Made by a program: the position numbers and the translations under genes. Under the pieces are notes generated by a model. That model did no database searches, was not told where the DNA came from, and worked only from the letters and a program-made list of their open reading frames with translations. Source: Closterium sp. NIES-65 (taxonomy: Eukaryota; Streptophyta; Zygnematophyceae; Desmidiales; Closteriaceae). Taken from it: a stretch of 64,000 nt of DNA. Below, piece after piece: positions 24,238-36,180 of the stretch (position 1 is its first letter; each line of letters starts with the position of its first letter). The stretch lies in contig CANXME010000400.1 of the NCBI GenBank assembly GCA_948144175.1, positions 1 to 64,000 of the forward strand, given 5' to 3'.

Positions 24238-26240
24238 CCAGGCAAGCTCCTTGATCAGGCAAGCTCCTATATCAGGCAAGCTCCAGGACCAGGCACGTTC
24301 GCGGACCATGCACGCTCCTTGACCAGGCAAGCTCTTGGACCAAGCAGGCTCGTGGACCAGGCAAGCTCCTAAACCACGCAAGCTCCTCGACCAGGCAAAC
24401 TCCTGGCCCACGCAAGCTCCTGGACCAGGCTCGCTCGTGGACCAGGCATGCTCCTGGACCAGACATGCTCTTGGACCAGGCAAGCTCATGGATCAGGCAC
24501 ACTCCTGGACCAGGCAAGCTCATGGACCAGGCAAGCTCTTGGATCAGGAAAGCTCCTGGACCAGGCAAACTCCTGGACCAGACAAGCTAATCGACCAAGA
24601 AAGTTCCTGGACAAGGAAAGCTCCTGGACCAGGCACGCTCATGGAACAGGCAAGCTCTTGGACCAGGCAAGCTCCTAGACTAGGATAGCTACTGGACCAG
24701 GCAGGCTCCGGGACCAGGCACGCTCCTAGACCATGCAAGCTCCTAGACCAGGCAAGCTCCTGGACCAGGCAAACTCGTGGACCAGGCACGCTTCTGGACC
24801 AGGCAAGCTCCTGGACCAGGCAGGCTCCTAGACCAGGCAAGCTCCGAGACCACGCAATCTCTTGGACAAGGCAAGCTCTTGGACCAGGCAAGCTCCTGGA
24901 CCACGCAAGCTCCTGGACCAGGCAAGCTTCTAGACCACGCAAGCTCTTGGACCACGCAAGCTCTTGGACTGGGCTGGTTTCTGGACCAAGCAAGCTCTTG
25001 GACAAGGCAAGCTCCTGGACCAAGCAAGCTCCTGGACCCGTCAAGCTCCTGGACCACGCACGCTCGTGGACCAGGCATGCTCCTGGACCAGGCAAGCTCT
25101 TGGACTGGGCAGGTTTCTGGACCAAGCAAGCTCTTGGACAAGGCAAGCTCCTGGACCAGGCAAGCTCCTGGACCAGGCAAGCTCCTGAACGAGGCACGCT
25201 CGTGGACCATGCATGCTCTTGGACCAGGCAAGCTCTTGGACCAGGCAGGCTCGTGGACCAAGCAAGCTCCTGGACCAGGCAAGCTCCCGGACCAGGCAAG
25301 CTCCTTGACCAGGCAAGCTCCTGGACCAGGCAAGCTCCTAGACCAGGCAAGCTCATGGACCAGGCAAGCTCTTGGACCAGGCAAGCTCCTGGACCAGGCC
25401 AGCTCTTGGACGAGGCAAGCACTTGGACCAGGCAAGCTCTTGGACCAGGCAAGTTCTTGGACTAGGCAAGCTCCTGGACCTGGCAAGCTCCTGGACCAAG
25501 CAAGCTCCTAGACCAGGCAAGCTCCTTGACCAGGGAAGCTCCCAGACCATGCAAGCTCCGGGACAAGGCAAGCTCCTGGACCAGGCAAGCTCCTCGACCA
25601 GGCAAGCTCTTGGACCAGTCAAGCTCCTAGACCAGGCAAGCTCCTAGACCAAGCATGCTCCTGGACCCGACAAGCACCTGGACCAGGAAGGCTTCTGGAC
25701 CAGGCAAGCACCTGGACTAGGCAAGCTCGTGGACCAGGCAAGCTCCTGGACCAGACAAGCTCTTGGACCAGGCAAGCTCTTGGACTTGGCAAGCTCTTTG
25801 ACCAGGCAAGCTCCTGGACCAGGCAAGCTCCTAGACCAGGCAAGCTCCTAGACTAGGCAAGCTCCTAGACCAGGCAAGCTCTTGGACCATGCAAGCTCCT
25901 GGACCACGCGAGCTCCTGGACCAGGCATGCTCGTGGACCAGGCATGCTTCTGGACCAGGCATGCTCCTCGACCAGGCAAGCTTCTGGCCCAAGCGAGCTC
26001 TTGGACCAGGCACGCTCGTGGACCAGGCAAGCTCTTGGACCAGTCAAGCTCCTAGACCAGGCAGGCCCCTTGAACATGCAAGCTCCTGGACCAGGCAAGC
26101 TCGTGGACCAGACAAGCTCTTGAACTAGGAATGTTCATGGACCAGGAAAGCTCCTAGACCAAGCAAGCTCGTCGACCTTGCAAGCTCCTGGACCAGGCAC
26201 GCTCCTGGAACAGGCAAGCTCCTGGACCAGGCAACCTCGT

Positions 26241-26250
26241 GGACCAGAGC
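26241..26250 (+). repeat. Array B: 13-bp short monomer, first of nine lineage markers
   Basis: GGACCAGAGCTCCTGG lacks 4 bp of the normal GGACCAGGCAAGCTCC spacing. I find the same lesion starting at 26,241, 31,897, 35,734, 38,009, 40,284, 42,319, 50,548, 54,334 and 56,354. All are flanked by the same context: CTCGTGG before, CCACGCAAGCTCGTGG after. All nine probably descend from one deletion, so they count the amplified copies of one ancestral module. Confidence 0.87.
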
Positions 26251-29179
26251 TCCTGGACCACGCAAGCTCGTGGACTAGGCAAGCTCCTGGACCAGGCAAG
26301 CTCCTAGACGAGGCAAACTTCAGGACCAGGCAAGCTCTTGGACCAGGCCCGCTCTTGGACCAAGCAAGATCTTGGACCAGGCAAGCTCCAGGACCAGGCA
26401 AGCTCCTGGAACATGCATTCTCCAGAACCAGGCAAGCTCCTGGCCAGGCAAGCTCTTGGACAAGGAAAGCTCCTGGACCACGCAAGCTCCTGGACCAGGC
26501 ACACTCCTAGACCATGGAAGCTCCTAGATCACGCAAGCACTTGGACCAGGCAAGCTCTTGGACCAGGCAAGCTCCTGGACCAGGCAAGCTCCTAGAACAC
26601 GTAAGCTCCTGGACCACGCAAGTTCTTAGACCAGGCACGCTCCTGGAGCAGGCAAGCTCTTGGACCAGGCAGGCTTCTGGACCAAGCAAGCTCTTGGACC
26701 AGGCAAGCTCCTGGACCAGGCACGCTCGTGGACCATGCACGCTCCTGGACCAGGCAAGCTCTTGAACCAGGCAGGCTCGTAGACCAGGCAAGCTCCTGGA
26801 CCAGGCAAGCTCCTGGACCAGGCAAGCTCCTTGACCAAACAAGCTCTTGGACCAGGCAAGCTCCTGGACCAGGAAGGCTTCTGGACCAAGCAAGCTCTTG
26901 GACCAGACAAGCTCCTGGACCACGCAAGCTCCTTGACCAGGCAAGCTCCTAGACTAGGCAAGCTCTTGGACCAGGCAAGCTCTAGGACCAGGAAGGCTCG
27001 TGGACCAGGCAAGCTCCTAGACCAGGCAAGCTCCTAGACCAGGCAAGCTCTTGGACCACGAAGGCTCGTGGACCAGGCAAGCTCCTGGACCAGGCAAGCT
27101 CCTGGACCAGGCAAGCTCCTGGGCCAGGCAAGCTCCTTGACCACGCAAGCTCCTGGATAACGCAAGCTCTTCGACCACGCACGCTCCTGAACCAGGCAAG
27201 CTCTTGGACCAAGCAGGCTTCTGGACCATGCAAGCTATTGGATCACCCAAGCTCCTGGACCAGGCAAGCTCCTGGACCAGGCAAACTCCAGGACTAGGCA
27301 CGCTCATGGACCTAGCACGCTCCTGGACCGGCAAGCTTCTGGACCAAGCAAACTCGTGGAGCAGGCACGCTCCTGGACCAGGAAAACTCCTGGACCAGGC
27401 AAGCTCTTAGACCAGGCAAGCTCCTGGACCAGGCAAGCTCCTAGACCAGGCAAGCTCCTGGACCAGGCAAGCTCTTGGACCAGGCAAGCTCTTGGACCAG
27501 GCAAGCTCCTGGACCAGGCAAGCTCCTGGACCAGGCAAGCTCCTGGACAAGGCTAGCTCCAGGACCAGGCAAGCTCTTGGACTAGGCACGCTCCTGGACC
27601 AGGCAAGCTCTTGGACCAGGCAGGCTTCTGGACCAAGCAAGCTCCTGGACCAAACAAGCTCCTGCACCAGGCAAGCTCATGGACTAGGCACGCTTTTGGA
27701 CCCGGCAAGCTCCTGGACCAAGCTCGCTCGTGGACCAGGCACGCTCCTGGACAAGGCAAGCTCTGGGACCAGGCAAGCTCCTGGACCAGGCACGCTCATG
27801 GACCAGGCAAGCTCCTAGACCACGCAAGCTCTTGGACTAGGCACAGTCCTGGACCAGGCAAGCTCTTGGACCAGGCAGGCTTCTGGACCAAGCAAGCTCC
27901 TGGACCAAACAAGCTCCTGGAGCAGGCAAGCTCGTGGACCACGCAAGCTCTTGGACCAGGCACGCTATTTGACCAGGCAAGCTCTTGGATCAGGCAGGCT
28001 TCAGGACCAAGCTAGCTCCTCGACAAGGCAAGCTCGTGGACCAGGCAAGCTTCTAGACCAGGCAAGCTCTTGGACCAGGCAAGCTCTTGGACCAGGGAAG
28101 CTCTTGGACCAAGCAAGCTCCTGGACCAGCCAAGCTCTTGGAACATGCAAGCTCCTGGACCAGGCAAGCTCCTGGACCAGGCAAGCTCTTGGACCAGGAA
28201 AGCTCCTGGACCAGGCAAGCTCCTAGACCAGACAAGCTAATGGACCAAGAAAGCTCCTGGACAAGGCAAGCTCCTGGAGCAGACACCCTCCTGGAACACG
28301 CAAGCTCTAGGACCAGGCACGCTCCTGGACCAGGCAAGCTCCTGGACCAGGCAAGCTCCTGGACCAAGCAAACTCGTGGACCAGGCACGCTCCTGGACGA
28401 GGCAAGCTCCTGGACCAGGCAAGCTCCTAGACCACGCAAGCTCTTGGACCAGGCAAGCACTTGGACCGGGCAAGCTCCTGGACCAGGCCAGCTCCTGGAC
28501 CAGGCAAGCTCCTGGACAAGGCAAAATCCTTGAACAGGCAAGCTCTTGGACCAGGCACGCTCCTGGACCAGGCAAGCTCCTAGACCAGGCAAGCTCTTGG
28601 ACTAGGCACGCTCTTGAACCAGGCAAGCTCTTGGACCAGGCAAGCTTCTTGAACAAGCAAGCTCCTGGACCAGGCACACTCTTGGACCAGCCAAGCTTCT
28701 GGACGAGGCAAGCTCCTAGACGAGGCAAGCTGTTGCACCAGGCAAGCTCCTGGACAAGGCAAGCTCTTGGACAAGGCACGCTTCTGGAACAGGCAAGCTA
28801 CAGGACTAGCCAAGCTCCTAGACCAGGCAAGCTCCTGGACCAGGCAAGCTCGTGGACCAAGCAAGCTCTTGGACCAGGCAAGCTCCTAGACCAGGCCAGC
28901 TCTTGGACAAGGCAAGCTCCTGGACCAAGCAAGCTCTTGGACCAGGCAAGTTCTTGGACCAGGCACACTCCTGGACCAGGCACACTCCTGGACCAGGCAA
29001 GCTCATGGACCAGGCAAGCTCCTTCACCCGGCAAGCTTGTGGACTAGGCAAGCTTCTGGACCAGGCAAGCTCGTCGACCAGGCACGATCCTGGACCAGGC
29101 AAGCTCCTGGACTAGGCAAGCTCCTCTACCAGGCAAGATCCTGGATCAGGGACGCTCCTAGACCAGGCACACTCATGGA

Positions 29180-32100
29180 CCACGCAAGCTCCTGGACCAG
29201 GCAAGCTCTTGGACCAGGCAAGCTCCTGAACCAGGCAAGCTCCTTGACCAGGCAAGCTACTGGACCACGCAAGCTCCAGGACTAGGCAAGCTCTTCGACC
29301 AGGCACGCTCCGGGACCAGGCAAGCTTTTGGACCAGGCAGGCTTCTGGACCAAGCAAGCTCTTGGAACAGGCAAGCTCCTGGACCAGGCAAGCTCCTGGG
29401 CCAGGCAAGCTCCTGGATTAGGCACGCTCGTGGACCATGCACGCTCCTGGACAACGCAAGCTCTCAGACCAGGCAGGCTCGTGGACTAGGCAAGCTCCTG
29501 GACCAGGCAAGCTCTTGGATCAGGCAAGCTCCTTGACAAGGCAAGCTCCTAGACCAGGCACGCTCGTGGACCATGCACGCTCTTGGACCAGGCAAGCTCT
29601 TGGACCAGGCATGCTCGTGGACCAGGCAAGCTCCTGGACCAGGCAAGCTCCTGGACCAGGCAAGCTCCTAGACCAGGCAAGCTTGTGGACCAGGCACGCT
29701 CCTGGACCAGCCACGCTCTTGGACCAGGCAAACTCGTGCATCAGGCACCCTCCTGGATATGGCAAGCTCCTGGACCAGGCAAGCTCCTGGACCAGGCAAG
29801 CTCTTGGACAAGGAAAGATCCTGGACCAGGCAAGCTCTTAGACCAGGCAAGCTAATGGACCAAGAAAGCTCCTGGACAAAACAAGCTCCAGGACCAGGCA
29901 CGCTCGTGGAACAGGCAAGCTCCTGGACCAGGGAAGCTCTTGGACCAAGCAAGTTCCTGGACCAGGCAAGCTCCTGGACCACGCAAGCTAGTGGACCAGG
30001 CAAGCACTTGGACCAGGCAAGCTCCTGGACCAGGCAAGCTCGTGGACCAGGCAAGCTCCTAAACCACGCAAGCTCCTCGACCAGGCAAACTCCTGGCCCA
30101 CGCAAGCTCCTGGACCAGGCTCGCTCGTGGACCAGGCATGCTCCTGGACCAGACATGCTCTTGGACCAGGCAAGCTCATGGATCAGGCACACTCCTGGAC
30201 CAGGCAAGCTCCTGGACCAGGCAAGCTCTTGGATCAGGAAAGCTCCTGGACCAGGCAAACTCCTGGACCAGACAAGCTAATCGACCAAGAAAGTTCCTGG
30301 ACAAGGAAAGCTCCTGGACCAGGCACGCTCATGGAACAGGCAAGCTCTTGGACCAGGCAAGCTCCTAGACTAGGATAGCTACTGGACCAGGCAGGCTCCG
30401 GGACCAGGCACGCTCCTAGACCATGCAAGCTCCTAGACCAGGCAAGCTCCTGGACCAGGCAAACTCGTGGACCAGGCACGCTTCTGGACCAGGCAAGCTC
30501 CTGGACCAGGCAGGCTCCTAGACCAGGCAAGCTCCGAGACCACGCAATCTCTTGGACAAGGCAAGCTCTTGGACCAGGCAAGCTCCTGGACCACGCAAGC
30601 TCCTGGACCAGGCAAGCTTCTAGACCACGCAAGCTCTTGGACCACGCAAGCTCTTGGACTGGGTTGGTTTCTGGACCAAGCAAGCTCTTGGACAAGGCAA
30701 GCTCCTGGACCAAGCAAGCTCCTGGACCCGTCAAGCTCCTGGACCACGCACGCTCGTGGACCAGGCATGCTCCTGGACCAGGCAAGCTCTTGGACTGGGC
30801 AGGTTTCTGGACCAAGCAAGCTCTTGGACAAGGCAAGCTCCTGGACCAGGCAAGCTCCTGGACCAGGCAAGCTCCTGAACGAGGCACGCTCGTGGACCAT
30901 GCATGCTCTTGGACCAGGCAAGCTCTTGGACCAGGCAGGCTCGTGGACCAAGCAAGCTCCTGGACCAGGCAAGCTCCCGGACCAGGCAAGCTCCTTGATC
31001 AGGCAAGCTCCTGGACCAGGCAAGCTCCTAGACCAGGCAAGCTCATGGACCAGGCAAGCTCTTGGACCAGGCAAGCTCCTGGACCAGGCCAGCTCTTGGA
31101 CGAGGCAAGCACTTGGACCAGGCAAGCTCTTGGACCAGGCAAGTTCTTGGACTAGGCAAGCTCCTGGACCTGGCAAGCTCCTGGACCAAGCAAGCTCCTG
31201 GACCACGCAAGCTCCTTGACCAGGGAAGCTCCCAGACCATGCAAGCTCCGGGACAAGGCAAGCTCCTGGACCAGGCAAGCTCCTCGACCAGGCAAGCTCT
31301 TGGACCAGTCAAGCTCCTAGACCAGGCAAGCTCCTAGACCAAGCATGCTCCTGGACCCGACAAGCACCTGGACCAGGCAAGCTTCTGGACCAGGCAAGCA
31401 CCTGGACTAGGCAAGCTCGTGGACCAGGCAAGCTCCTGGACCAGACAAGCTCTTGGACCAGGCAAGCTCTTGGACTAGGCAAGCTCTTTGACCAGGCAAG
31501 CTCCTGGACCAGGCAAGCTCCTAGACCAGGCAAGCTCCTAGACTAGGCAAGCTCCTAGACCAGGCAAGCTCTTGGACCATGCAAGCTCCTGGACCACGCG
31601 AGCTCCTGGACCAGGCATGCTCGTGGACCAGGCATGCTTCTGGACCAGGCATGCTCCTGGACCAGGCAAGCTTCTGGCCCAAGCGAGCTCTTGGACCAGG
31701 CACGCTCGTGGACCAGGCAAGCTCTTGGACCAGTCAAGCTCCTAGACCAGGCAGGCTCCTGGAACATGCAAGCTCCTGGACCAGGCAAGCTCCTGGACCA
31801 GACAAGCTCTTGAACTAGGAATGTTCATGGACCAGGAAAGCTCCTAGACCAAGCAAGCTCGTCGACCTTGCAAGCTCCTGGACCAGGCAACCTCGTGGAC
31901 CAGAGCTCCTGGACCACGCAAGCTCGTGGACTAGGCAAGCTCCTGGACCAGGCAAGCTCCTAGACGAGGCAAACTTCAGGACCAGGCAAGCTCTTGGACC
32001 AGGCACGCTCTTGGACCAAGCAAGTTCTTGGACCAGGCAAGCTCCAGGACCAGGCAAGCTCCTGGAACATGCATTCTCCAGAACCAGGCAAGCTCCTGGC

Positions 32101-34886
32101 CAGGCAAGCTCTTGGACAAGGAAAGCTCCTGGACCACGCAAGCTCCTGGACCAGGCACGCTCCTAGACCATGGAAGCTCCTAGATCACGCAAGCACTTGG
32201 ACCAGGCAAGCTCTTGGACCAGGCAAGCTCCTGGACCAGGCAAGCTCCTGGAAAACGTAAGCTCCTGGACCACGCAAGTTCTTAGACCAGGCACGCTCCT
32301 GGAGCAGGCAAGCTCTTGGACCAGGCAGGCTTCTGGACCAAGCAAGCTCTTGGACCAGGCAAGCTCCTGGACCAGGCACGCTCGTGGACCATGCACGCTC
32401 CTGGACCAGGCAAGCTCTTGAACCAGGCAGGCTCGTAGACCAGGCAAGCTCCTGGACCAGGCAAGCTCCTGGACCAGGCAAGCTCCTTGACCAAACAAGC
32501 TCTTGGACCACGCAAGCTCCTGGACCAGGAAGGCTTCTGGACCAAGCAAGCTCTTGGACCAGACAAGCTCCTGGACCACGCAAGCTCCTTGACCAGGCAA
32601 GCTCCTAGACTAGGCAAGCTCTTGGACCAGGCAAGCTCTTGGACCACGAAGGCTCGTGGACCAGGCAAGCTCCTAGACCAGGCAAGCTCCTAGACCAGGC
32701 AAGCTCTTGGACCACGAAGGCTCGTGGACCAGGCAAGCTCCTGGACCAGGCAAGCTCCTGGACCAGGCAAGCTCCTGGACCAGGCAAGCTCCTCGACCAC
32801 GCAAGCTCCTGGATAACGCAAGCTCTTCGACCACGCACGCTCCTGAACCAGGCAAGCTCTTGGACCAAGCAGGCTTCTGGACCATGCAAGCTATTGGACC
32901 ACCCAAGCTCCTGGACCAGGCAAGCTCCTGGACCACGCAAACTCCAGGACTAGGCACGCTCATGGACCTAGCACGCTCCTGGACCGGCAAGCTTCTGGAC
33001 CAAGCAAACTCGTGGAGCAGGCACGCTCCTGGACCAGGAAAACTCCTGGACCAGGCAAGCTCTTAGACCAGGCAAGCTCCTGGACCAGGCAAGCTCCTAG
33101 ACCAGGCAAGCTCCTGGACCAGGCAAGCTCTTGGACCAGGCAAGCTCTTGGACCAGGCAAGCTCTTGGACCAGGCAAGCTCTTGGACCAGGCAAGCTCTT
33201 GGACCAGGCAAGCTCCTGGACCAGGCAAGCTCCTGGACCAGGCAAGCTCCTGGACAAGGCTAGCTCCAGGACCAGGCAAGCTCTTGGACTAGGCACGCTC
33301 CTGGACCAGGCAAGCTCTTGGACCAGGCAGGCTTCTGGACCAAGCAAGCTCCTGGACCAAACAAGCTCCTGCACCAGGCAAGCTCATGGACTAGGCACGC
33401 TTTTGGACCCGGCAAGCTCCTGGACCAAGCTCGCTCGTGGACCAGGCACGCTCCTGGACAAGGCAAGCTCCGGGACCAGGCAAGCTCCTGGACCAGGCAC
33501 GCTCATGGACCAGGCAAGCTCCTAGACCACGCAAGCTCTTGGACTAGGCACAGTCCTGGACCAGGCAAGCTCTTGGACCAGGCAGGCTTCTGGACCAAGC
33601 AAGCTCCTGGACCAAACAAGCTCCTGGAGCAGGCAAGCTCGTGGACCACGCAAGCTCTTGGACCAGGCACGCTATTTGACCAGGCAAGCTCTTGGATCAG
33701 GCAGGCTTCAGGACCAAGCTAGCTCCTCGACAAGGCAAGCTCGTGGACCAGGCAAGCTTCTAGACCAGGCAAGCTCTTGGACCAGGCAAGCTCTTGGACC
33801 AGGGAAGCTCTTGGACCAAGCAAGCTCCTGGACCAGGCAAGCTCTTGGAACATGCAAGCTCCTGGACCAGGCAAGCTCCTGGACCAGGCAAGCTCTTGGA
33901 CCAGGAAAGCTCCTGGACCAGGCAAGCTCCTAGACCAGACAAGCTAATGGACCAAGAAAGCTCCTGGACAAGGCAAGCTCCTGGAGCAGACACCCTCCTG
34001 GAACACGCAAGCTCTAGGACCAGGCACGCTCTTGGACCAGGCAAGCTCCTGGACCAGGCAAGCTCCTGGACCAAGCAAACTCGTGGACCAGGCACGCTCC
34101 TGGACGAGGCAAGCTCCTGGACCAGGCAAGCTCCTAGACCACGCAAGCTCTTGGACCAGGCAAGCACTAGGACCGGGCAAGCTCCTGGACCAGGCCAGCT
34201 CCTGGACAAGGCAAGCTCCTGGACAAGGCAAAATCCTTGAAGAGGCAAGCTCTTGGACCAGGCACGCTCCTGGACCAGGCAAGCTCCTAGACCAGGCAAG
34301 CTCTTGGACTAGGCACGCTCTTGAACCAGGCAAGCTCTTGGACCAGGCAAGCTTCTTGAACAAGCAAGCTCCTGGACCAGGCACACTCTTGGACCAGCCA
34401 AGCTCCTGGACGAGGCAAGCTCCTAGACGAGGCAAGCTGTTGGACCAGGCAAGCTCCTGGACAAGGCAAGCTCTTGGACAAGGCACGCTTCTGGAACAGG
34501 CAAGCTACAGGACTAGCCAAGCTCCTAGACCAGGCAAGCTCCTGGACCAGGCAAGCTCGTGGACCAAGCAAGCTCTTGGACCAGGCAAGCTCCTGGACCA
34601 GGCCAGCTCTTGGACAAGGCAAGCTCCTGGACCAGGCAAGCTCTTGGACCAGGCAAGTTCTTGGACCAGGCACACTCCTGGACCAGGCACACTCCTGGAC
34701 CAGGCAAGCTCATGGACCAGGCAAGCTCCTTCACCCGGCAAGCTTGTGGACTAGGCAAGCTTCTGGACCAGGCAAGCTCGTCGACCAGGCACGATCCTGG
34801 ACCAGGCAAGCTCCTGGACTAGGCAAGCTCCTCTACCAGGCAAGATCTTGGACCAGGGACGCTCCTAGACCAGGCACACTCATGGA
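29180..34886 (+). repeat. Array B: 5,707-bp block, copy 2 (P2+Q2)
   Basis: This is the second copy of the block that starts at 22,971. The offset from copy 1 is 6,209 bp up to about 30.03 kb, then 5,690, then 5,656 after about 31.88 kb, and 5,707 after about 33.2 kb. The 51-bp gain is a run of three near-identical CTCTTGG monomers around 33.13-33.2 kb. The right end is not a free edge: at 33,906 it merges into the first R unit. Confidence 0.85.
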
Positions 34887-36180
34887 CCACGCAAGCTCCT
34901 GGACCTGGCAAGCTCTTGGACCAAGCAAGCTCCTGGACCAGGCAAGCTCCTTGACTAGGGAAGCTCCCGGACCATGCAAGCTCCAGGACAAGGCAAGCTC
35001 TTGGACCAGGCAAGCTGCTCGACCAGGCAAGCTCTTGGACGAGTCAAGCTCCTGGACCAGGCAAGCTCCTGGACCAAGCACGCTCCCGGACCAGGCACGC
35101 TCCTAGACCAAGCAAGCTCCTGGACCCGACAAGCACCTGGACCAGGCAAGCTTCTGGACCAGGCAAGCACCTGGACTAGGCAAGCTCGTGGACCAGGCAA
35201 GCTCCTGGACCAGACAAGCTCTTGGACCAGGCAAGCTCTTGGACTTGGCAAGCTCTTCGACCAGGCAAGCTCCTGGACCAGGCAAGCTCCTAGACCAGGC
35301 AAGCTCCTAGACTAGGCAAGCTCCTAGACCAGGCAAGCTCTTGGACCATGCAAGCTCCTGGACCAGGCAAGCTCCTGGACCAAGCATGCTCCTGGACCAG
35401 ACATGCTCCTGGACCAGGCATGCTCCTGAACCAGGCATGCTCCTGGACCAGGCAAGCTCGTGGACCATGCAAGCTCTTGGACCAGGCAAGCTCCTGGACC
35501 AGGCAAGCTTCTGGCCCAAGCGAGCTCTTGGACCAGGCACGCTCGTGGACCAGGCAAGCTCTTGGACCAGGCAAGCTCCTGGACCAGGCAAGCTCTTGTA
35601 TCATGCAAGCTCCTAGACCAGGCAAGCTCCTGGACCAGGCAAGCTCTTGAACTAGGAATGCTCATGGACCACGAAAGCTCCTAGACCAAGCAAGCTCCTC
35701 GACCTTGCAAGCTCCTGGACCAGGCAAGCTCGTGGACCAGAGCTCCTGGACCACGCAAGCTCGTGGACTAGGCAAGCTCCTTGAACAGGCAAGCTCCTGG
35801 ACGAGGCAAACTTCAGGACCAGGCAAGCTCTTGGACCAGGCACGCTCTTGGACCAAGCAAGATCTTGGACCAGGCAAGCTCCAGGACCAGGCAAGCTCCT
35901 GGAACATGCATTCTCCAGGACCAGGCAAGCTCACGGACGAGGCAAGCTCTTGGACCAGGATAGCTCCTGGACCACGCAAGCTCCTGGACCAGGCACGCTC
36001 CTAGACCATGCAAGCTCCTAGACAAGGCAAGCTCTTGGACCAGGCAAGCTTCCGGACCAGGCAACCTCGTGGACCAGACATGCTCCTGGACCACGCAAGC
36101 TCCTAGACCAGGCAAGCTCCTGGACCGGGCAAGCTCCTGGACCACGCAAGCACTTGGACCAGGCAAGCTCTTGGACCAGG
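33906..36180 (+). repeat. Array B: 2,275-bp R unit, tandem copy 1 of 3
   Basis: The unit begins at AAAGCTCCTGGACCAGG after CTTGGACCAGG. Copies 2 and 3 follow at exact 2,275-bp offsets. It contains the 13-bp short-monomer marker TGGACCAGAGCTCC near 35,733, the cluster of CATGC monomers around 35.39-35.45 kb, and GGCCCAAGCGAGC near 35,514. Its first 981 bp is shared with the end of the 6,209-bp block at 28,199-29,179. R copies show only a handful of differences that I could spot. Confidence 0.92.

Larger units (their letters stand above)
22971..29179 (+). repeat. Array B: 6,209-bp block, copy 1 (P1+Q1)
   Basis: This block is followed directly by a second copy beginning at 29,180. Matching starts at CCACGCAAGCTCCTGG (22,971 and 29,180) and is very close throughout. 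Against copy 2, this copy has 519 bp extra near 23.84-24.36 kb, 34 bp extra near 26.2 kb and lacks 51 bp near 27.45 kb. The net 502 bp equals the difference between the two periods (6,209 and 5,707). Its last 981 bp (28,199-29,179) is a truncated copy of the 2,275-bp R unit. Confidence 0.85.
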
